Source: Candidatus Pelagibacter sp.
Lineage (GTDB): Bacteria; Pseudomonadota; Alphaproteobacteria; Pelagibacterales; Pelagibacteraceae
Assembly (NCBI GenBank): GCA_028097645.1
Contig: JAOHEU010000023.1
Coordinates: forward strand, 1-10,522
DNA: 10,522 bases
Direction: 5' to 3'
Shown here: one piece after another, positions 6,689 to 10,522 of the stretch
Layout: each line of letters starts with the position of its first letter
Numbering within the stretch: the stretch's first letter is position 1
The notes under the pieces: model-generated
Database searches by the model: none
Told to the model about the DNA's origin: nothing
The model's input: only the letters and a program-made list of their open reading frames with translations
Translations under genes and position numbers: made by a program

Positions 6689-8086
6689 TTATAAGTTTTT
6701 TGTAATATCTTCTGTCATTTTTTTAGCATCCGCAAATAACATTAGAGTATTTTCTTTGTAAAAAAGATCATTATCTATTCCAGCATAACCAGGAGACAGA
6801 CTTCTTTTTACAAATAAAACTGATTTACATTTTTCAACATCTAGAACAGGCATTCCATAAATTGGGCTTTGAGGATCAGTTTTTGCAACTGGATTAGTCA
6901 CATCATTTGCACCAATTACAAATGCAACATCAGCATTTGCAAAATCATTGTTAATTTCTTCTAGCTCAAATACTTCATCATATGGAACATTTGCTTCTGC
7001 TAATAATACATTCATATGTCCAGGCATTCTACCTGCAACAGGATGTATGGCATATGAAACTTTTATATCGTTCTTCTTTAACGTATCTACCATCTCTCTT
7101 AAGGCATGCTGAGCTTGTGCTACTGCCATCCCATAACCAGGCACAATTATAACTGATGATGCATTTTTCATTAAAAAAGCAGCATCATCTGCATTTCCAC
7201 TTTTCACAGGTCTTTGTTCTTTATTTTTTTCTCCTGCGCTTTGTTCAGTTGCACCAAATCCACCTAATATGACATTAAAGAAAGATCTATTCATTCCCTT
7301 GCACATTATGTAAGAAAGAATTGCACCAGATGAACCAACTAGTGCTCCTGTAATAATTAAAGCTGTATTTTCTAAAGTAAAACCAATTCCGGCCGCTGCC
7401 CAACCAGAATATGAGTTTAGCATTGAAATCACTACTGGCATATCTGCGCCACCAATTGGAATGATTAATAAAAAACCGATTAAAAAAGAAACAGCTAATA
7501 ATATCCAAAACAAATTAGAAGATTGTGTAGAACAAAGTAGATAAGTTAATACAATTATTGAAATTAAAATTAAGGCATTTAGCGGATGTTGTCCTTTGAA
7601 AGTTATAGGTGAACCTGACATTATTCCTTGAAGTTTTAAAAAAGCAATAATTGAACCTGAAAAAGTGATCGCACCCACTGCTGCACCAATTGACATTTCA
7701 ATTAAGCTTCCAAGTTTAATGTTGCCTGGAGACCCTAAATTAAAAGCTTCTGGGTTTAAAAAAGCAGCTATTGCAACAAATACAGCTGCAAGCCCAACCA
7801 AACTATGAAAACCAGCGACTAGCTCTGGCATTGCAGTCATTGGAATTTTATATGCAATAAAAGCACCTATTAATCCTCCTATTAAAAGAAATATTAAAAC
7901 AACCACAAATCCAGTTGAAAAATTACCAATTGATAAAAAAGTAACCGTGATTGCAATAATCATTCCTAAAATACCAAATAAATTTCCTTGTCTGGATGTT
8001 TCTGGTGAAGAAAGCCCTCTTAAAGCTAAAATGAATAATACTCCTGAAATTAAATAAAATATGGCGGATAAATTCGCTGATAACAT
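6689..8086 (-). CDS. pntB: NAD(P) transhydrogenase subunit beta
   Basis: Inner-membrane subunit that, with PntAA and PntAB, uses proton entry to drive hydride transfer from NADH to NADP+. The 465 residues are intact (usual about 462-465). The first 270 or so residues are hydrophobic, with about nine membrane helices. They include His94 in ELVAGFHSLVG, matching the E. coli channel residue His91, and the SMLNSYSGWAA segment. The C-terminal NADP-binding domain has VPGYGMAVAQAQ, HPVAGRMPGHMNVLLAEA, GANDVTNPVA and KRSLSPGYAGIDN. Its ATG overlaps the pntAB stop by one base (TAATG), with AAGGA at 8093-8097 six bases before it. Because pntAA is disrupted, whether this subunit works in a complex is the open question. 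Confidence 0.97.
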   Translation of the reverse strand: MLSANLSAIFYLISGVLFILALRGLSSPETSRQGNLFGILGMIIAITVTFLSIGNFSTGFVVVLIFLLIGGLIGAFIAYKIPMTAMPELVAGFHSLVGLAAVFVAIAAFLNPEAFNLGSPGNIKLGSLIEMSIGAAVGAITFSGSIIAFLKLQGIMSGSPITFKGQHPLNALILISIIVLTYLLCSTQSSNLFWILLAVSFLIGFLLIIPIGGADMPVVISMLNSYSGWAAAGIGFTLENTALIITGALVGSSGAILSYIMCKGMNRSFFNVILGGFGATEQSAGEKNKEQRPVKSGNADDAAFLMKNASSVIIVPGYGMAVAQAQHALREMVDTLKKNDIKVSYAIHPVAGRMPGHMNVLLAEANVPYDEVFELEEINNDFANADVAFVIGANDVTNPVAKTDPQSPIYGMPVLDVEKCKSVLFVKRSLSPGYAGIDNDLFYKENTLMLFADAKKMTEDITKNL

Positions 8087-8394
8087 TATTTATCCTTTTT
8101 CTTTTTTTTATACATTGCGAGCATTCTTTGCGTGACTAAAAAACCACCAAATATATTAATAGCTGCCAATGATATTGCTAAAAAACCAAAAATACTTGAA
8201 GTGTTAAATATTGTTTCAGAATTTCCAGCCAAGCCTGCAATAATTGCACCAACAATAATAACTGATGAAATCGCGTTGGTAACAGACATTAAAGGAGTAT
8301 GAAGTGATGGAGTTACGCTCCACACTACATAATATCCTATAAAAATCGAAAGGATAAAAATACTTAATCTAAATATAAATGGGTCTATTTCCAT
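8086..8394 (-). CDS. pntAB: NAD(P) transhydrogenase subunit alpha 2
   Basis: The small membrane part of the alpha subunit, separate in alphaproteobacteria (as in Rhodospirillum rubrum) but fused to the NAD domain in E. coli. The 102 residues hold three predicted membrane segments (about 8-28, 38-58 and 65-85). The conserved VTPSLHTPLMSVTNAISSVIIVGA block runs across the first and second helices, and a lysine-rich cytoplasmic tail ends the protein. The ATG at 8394 is 4 bases after the TAG that would end a frame-corrected pntAA (8399-8401), but 45 bases after the pntAA stop actually read (8440-8442). Confidence 0.93.
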   Translation of the reverse strand: MEIDPFIFRLSIFILSIFIGYYVVWSVTPSLHTPLMSVTNAISSVIIVGAIIAGLAGNSETIFNTSSIFGFLAISLAAINIFGGFLVTQRMLAMYKKKKKDK

Positions 8395-8439
8395 AATTCT
8401 ATTTTATTAAAGTTTTCTCAATTATCTCATCTTCAAAAT

Positions 8440-9015
8440 TTAAATTTTTTTATTTTCTTTATCATATAAATTTGACACAAAATTAAATACATTTTTTGCA
8501 TATAAATTAGATGCTGAAGTTGGAAGTTTATTTAAAATATTACTTTCACCCATTATTTTAACTCCATTTTTATCAACAATTTCATCAACTTTAGTGTGAG
8601 CTGTGTTTCCACCTTGAATAGCTGCTAAATCATAAATTATCGAACCAGGACACATATTATTAATCATATCTTCTTTAATAATTACTGGTGCTTTTTTTCC
8701 AGGGATTAAAGCTGTACAAATTACAATATCAATTTTCTTTAATGTCTCTGACAATAGTTCTTCTTGCTTCTTTTTAAAGTCATCTGATGCTTCTTTTGCA
8801 TATCCTCCTTCAGTCTCTAAATTTTCAGCACCTTCAACTGTTAAAAATTTTCCTCCTAAACTTTCAACTTGTTCTTTTGAGGCAATTCTAACATCTGTTG
8901 CGAAAACAATTGCACCCATTCGCTTTGCGGTAGCAATTGCTTGTAATCCAGCAACTCCTGCGCCAACAACTAATACTTTTGCTGCTGGAATTGTTCCAGC
9001 GGCAGTCATCATCAT
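8440..9015 (-). CDS. pntAA: pntAA downstream fragment: NAD-binding domain
   Basis: A 191-residue open stretch in the same frame as the upstream fragment, beginning at a triple ATG (MMMTAAGTIP). It carries the Rossmann fold of PntAA domain I: VVGAGVAGLQAIATA (residues 17-31, GAGVAG at 18-23), ATDVR closing the second strand, CTALIPGKKAPVII and YDLAAIQGGN. The ATG cluster is internal in normal PntAA and no Shine-Dalgarno precedes it, so independent translation would need reinitiation after the TAA 12 bases upstream. Its C-terminus is cut short by the apparent frameshift in the A7 run. Confidence 0.7.
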   Translation of the reverse strand: MMMTAAGTIPAAKVLVVGAGVAGLQAIATAKRMGAIVFATDVRIASKEQVESLGGKFLTVEGAENLETEGGYAKEASDDFKKKQEELLSETLKKIDIVICTALIPGKKAPVIIKEDMINNMCPGSIIYDLAAIQGGNTAHTKVDEIVDKNGVKIMGESNILNKLPTSASNLYAKNVFNFVSNLYDKENKKI

Positions 9016-9027
9016 TGGAATTGGTTT

Positions 9028-9483
9028 TTAAAATTTTGCAAACGACTCTACTACTGCTTTATATCCAGCAAGATTGGCTTGTGAAGATAAAATATCCATA
9101 GATTGAGCTCTTGTTATTCTTGGAAGCAATTCAAGTGAAAAAATATTTATATTTTTTTTTATTAAATTATCTAATTTATCTTTATTATCGTATGGGTTTA
9201 GAACTCCGATAAATGTTTGATTTTCTCTTAATAAAGAACTTTTATCATCACTCAACAAACCTAATTGAATAATAACATCTGCATTAGTTATGATTTCTTT
9301 TTCGTCTTTTAAGATTGATACACCTAATTCTTTATACTCTTCATCTTTAATTCCAAGATGACTTCCATAATTTTCAGCTAATGAAACTTCAAGACCTAGA
9401 GATATATATTTTTTTGAAATCTCAGGTGTGATTGCTATTCTTTTTTCAATTTTTTGATTTTCTAAAATAGAACCAATTTTCAT
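9028..9483 (-). CDS. pntAA: pntAA upstream fragment: N-terminal domain
   Basis: 151 residues from ATG 9483-9481 to the in-frame TAA. It opens MKIGSILENQKIEKRIAITPE, the usual PntA/alanine dehydrogenase start, and keeps GSHLGIKDEEY, NADVIIQLG and the family signature RITRAQSMDILSSQANLAGYKAV (RAQ-x-MD-x-LSSQ). The break is close to the hinge between the two lobes of domain I, so this piece could fold as a lobe but would lack the NAD site. It starts 9 bases after the oxidase subunit IV stop. Confidence 0.75.
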   Translation of the reverse strand: MKIGSILENQKIEKRIAITPEISKKYISLGLEVSLAENYGSHLGIKDEEYKELGVSILKDEKEIITNADVIIQLGLLSDDKSSLLRENQTFIGVLNPYDNKDKLDNLIKKNINIFSLELLPRITRAQSMDILSSQANLAGYKAVVESFAKF

Positions 9484-9492
9484 ACATTGATC

Positions 9493-9603
9493 TTACAGCA
9501 AGAATACTGCCATTAATACTAAAACACCAATGACTGCGACTGTTCCCCACAACACAAATTTTGTAAAATTGTTCCAAGTATTTTTATGGTTTTCATTATC
9601 CAT
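9493..9603 (-). CDS. aa3-type cytochrome c oxidase subunit IV (small membrane protein)
   Basis: A 36-residue single-span membrane protein. A short polar start (MDNENHKNTWNNFTKF) is followed by one hydrophobic helix, VLWGTVAVIGVLVLMAVFLL, ending the protein. The T-W/Y-x-x-F-x-K then W-G-T-x-A-V pattern is that of the small bacterial aa3-oxidase subunit IV, an accessory chain of the terminal oxidase. The context supports it: in many alphaproteobacteria this small gene stands just before pntAA, as here (9 bases). The start lies 5 bases after the rpmJ stop. The family is often somewhat longer (about 45-60 residues), and similarity over so short a length is limited, so the call rests partly on position. 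Confidence 0.75.
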   Translation of the reverse strand: MDNENHKNTWNNFTKFVLWGTVAVIGVLVLMAVFLL

Positions 9604-9608
9604 AAAAA

Positions 9609-9734
9609 TTACTTCTGTCTTGCTTTAAATTTTGGATTTGTTTTATTTATAACGTACACACGACCTCTTCTTCTTACTAGTTTAGAGTTGAGATCTCTTT
9701 TTTTTATTGATTTTAATGAGCTTTTTATTTTCAT
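9609..9734 (-). CDS. rpmJ: 50S ribosomal protein L36, Cys-free form
   Basis: A 41-residue, strongly basic protein: [14 protein letters not shown], then [24 protein letters not shown]. This matches alphaproteobacterial L36 ([23 protein letters not shown]). The zinc-binding cysteines and histidine of the classical form are absent. Its ATG overlaps the stop of the upstream epimerase gene as ATGA, and the oxidase subunit IV gene starts 5 bases after it. It is therefore embedded in a mixed-function transcription unit, unless it has its own promoter inside the epimerase gene. Confidence 0.95.
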   Translation of the reverse strand: MKIKSSLKSIKKRDLNSKLVRRRGRVYVINKTNPKFKARQK

Positions 9735-10522
9735 AATTTTTCACCTTTAATAAACGAAGATACATAATCTTTCAAATCTATTTTTCCATATTTATTAATT
9801 ATTTTGCGATTATTAGATATTTTTGTTAATGCTGATGCATATCTCTCACCTTCTCTTGTTTTTAGATAAATTACTTTGGTTTTAAACATTTTAGCAAGAT
9901 CCTTGATAGAATAAGATTTTTTGTGACTTATACTATAATGAAGACATCTATTTTTCCTCCAAGCTTCAATGCAAGTATTAATAGTGTCATTAATATGTGT
10001 AAATCGTCTTGTCTGCGTTCCAGGTTTTACAATTGTTAAAGGTTTATTTTTTTTATATTGATCTTCAAAAATTCCTACAACAGTTGCCATATCTCCTACT
10101 TTTATTTGACCAGGTCCATACACATTATAGAAATATATAACTTCAAATTTTAAATTAAACCACCTTCTTAGATTCTCCAACAATTCTAAATTTTTAGATT
10201 TTGTAAAAGCATAGGGAGATAAATTTTTATCAAAACCTTTATTACCAAGAGAGGCGGAAGTTGCTGAATAAACAAGTTTAATATTATGATCAAGACAAAA
10301 TTTAAACACAGCATTAGATCCAATAGAGTTTGATTTAAAACATTCATCAAATTTTTTAAAACTTTGATAAATTCTTGCAAATTCACCAAAATGAAAAATT
10401 GTATGAATTCTTTTTTTCATATTTTTTAGATGTTTTGAAATATTAACAGTATGCGCTCTTAAATATTTAACTCTGTTGTTATTAATATGATTTTTTTTGT
10501 TACCTGATGAATAGTTATCTAA
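9731..10522 (-). CDS. NAD-dependent sugar epimerase/dehydratase (extended SDR), N-terminus cut by window edge
   Basis: A nucleotide-sugar epimerase of the extended short-chain dehydrogenase family, probably acting on UDP-sugars for surface polysaccharide. The first ATG in view is at 10420, but the frame stays open for 34 more codons to the right edge and reads [13 protein letters not shown], the IDN-x-S-G stretch that follows the second Rossmann strand. The start and the GxxGxxG motif must therefore lie outside the window. Within the visible 263 residues are [14 protein letters not shown], the catalytic YSATSAS serine strand and the SPYAFTK Y-x-x-x-K motif. FYNVYGPGQ and [12 protein letters not shown] follow, both typical of GalE/WbpP-like enzymes. 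The exact substrate is not determinable. Its stop overlaps the rpmJ ATG. Confidence 0.88.
   Translation of the reverse strand, partial: LDNYSSGNKKNHINNNRVKYLRAHTVNISKHLKNMKKRIHTIFHFGEFARIYQSFKKFDECFKSNSIGSNAVFKFCLDHNIKLVYSATSASLGNKGFDKNLSPYAFTKSKNLELLENLRRWFNLKFEVIYFYNVYGPGQIKVGDMATVVGIFEDQYKKNKPLTIVKPGTQTRRFTHINDTINTCIEAWRKNRCLHYSISHKKSYSIKDLAKMFKTKVIYLKTREGERYASALTKISNNRKIINKYGKIDLKDYVSSFIKGEKL

Larger units (their letters stand above)
8399..9483 (-). pseudogene. pntAA: NAD(P) transhydrogenase subunit alpha 1, interrupted by a stop and a frameshift
   Basis: The NAD(H)-binding peripheral subunit of the transhydrogenase. Homology runs over the whole interval, but two lesions break it. A TAA (9030-9028) stands at codon 152 between ESFAKF and KPIPMMMTAAG, where relatives read straight through. 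The A7 run at 8451-8445 seems one A short: adding one turns the terminal KKI-stop into a tail ending NFEDEIIEKTLIK with TAG at 8401-8399, matching the EDE-x(3)-K-T-x-L-type ending I recall for alphaproteobacterial PntAA. Corrected this way the length is 361 codons, close to the family's 375-385, and the spacing to pntAB becomes 4 bases like the rest of the operon. Its partner subunits are intact and co-linear. Real inactivation, recoding or slippage, and sequence error remain possible; the two surviving pieces are listed separately. Confidence 0.8.

Noticed and set aside
7287..7508. Alternative-frame minus-strand frame inside pntB
   Set aside because: It overlaps the conserved SMLNSYSGWAA channel region of pntB in another frame and has no protein-family features.
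9028..9030. Programmed UAA readthrough or stop reassignment in pntAA
   Set aside because: TAA ends efp, suhB, rpmE, trcR, rpsU, pntAB, pntB, rpmJ and the oxidase gene normally. No recoding structure is visible around the codon, so mutation or error is simpler.

Overview
The window is a very AT-rich, tightly packed chromosomal segment of a free-living alphaproteobacterium. Protein signatures and gene order fit the SAR11 clade (Candidatus Pelagibacter and relatives) best: streamlined spacing, four ATGA or TAATG stop/start overlaps, a three-subunit transhydrogenase (pntAA-pntAB-pntB) preceded by a tiny aa3-oxidase subunit IV gene, Cys-free L31 and L36, and a TrcR/DUF1013 gene directly after rpmE. 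The taxonomic call is an inference from remembered family features; no database search was made.

Layout. Positions 1-2955 (minus strand) hold tkt (transketolase, TTG start) followed by gap (GAPDH, cut by the left edge). A short AT-rich divergent region (2956-3008) separates them from a plus-strand run: a 5'-truncated, probably frameshifted thiE remnant, efp, suhB, rpmE, trcR (DUF1013), rpsU and the initiator tRNA-fMet (to 5975). Facing this run is a long minus-strand transcription unit. In transcription order, from the right edge leftwards, it holds an NAD-dependent sugar epimerase (cut by the right edge), rpmJ, aa3-type cytochrome oxidase subunit IV, pntAA (broken), pntAB, pntB and tal (transaldolase). 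No stretch over 300 bases is without a gene.

How the genes fit together. tkt, tal and gap belong to the non-oxidative pentose phosphate and lower glycolytic/gluconeogenic segment. The Pnt genes would encode the membrane proton-translocating transhydrogenase that supplies NADPH. efp, rpmE, rpsU, rpmJ and the initiator tRNA are translation genes, and the oxidase subunit IV belongs to respiration. This is housekeeping content. I see no phage, IS, CRISPR, toxin-antitoxin or other undescribed system.

The most notable observations are gene lesions. pntAA has an in-frame TAA at its domain hinge. A one-base deficit in a poly-A run also throws its conserved C-terminal tail out of frame. thiE lacks its first 50 or so residues and seems to be short by one A in another poly-A run. 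These could be real decay, transcriptional slippage sites, or base-calling errors in a metagenomic or single-cell assembly; sequence alone cannot decide.
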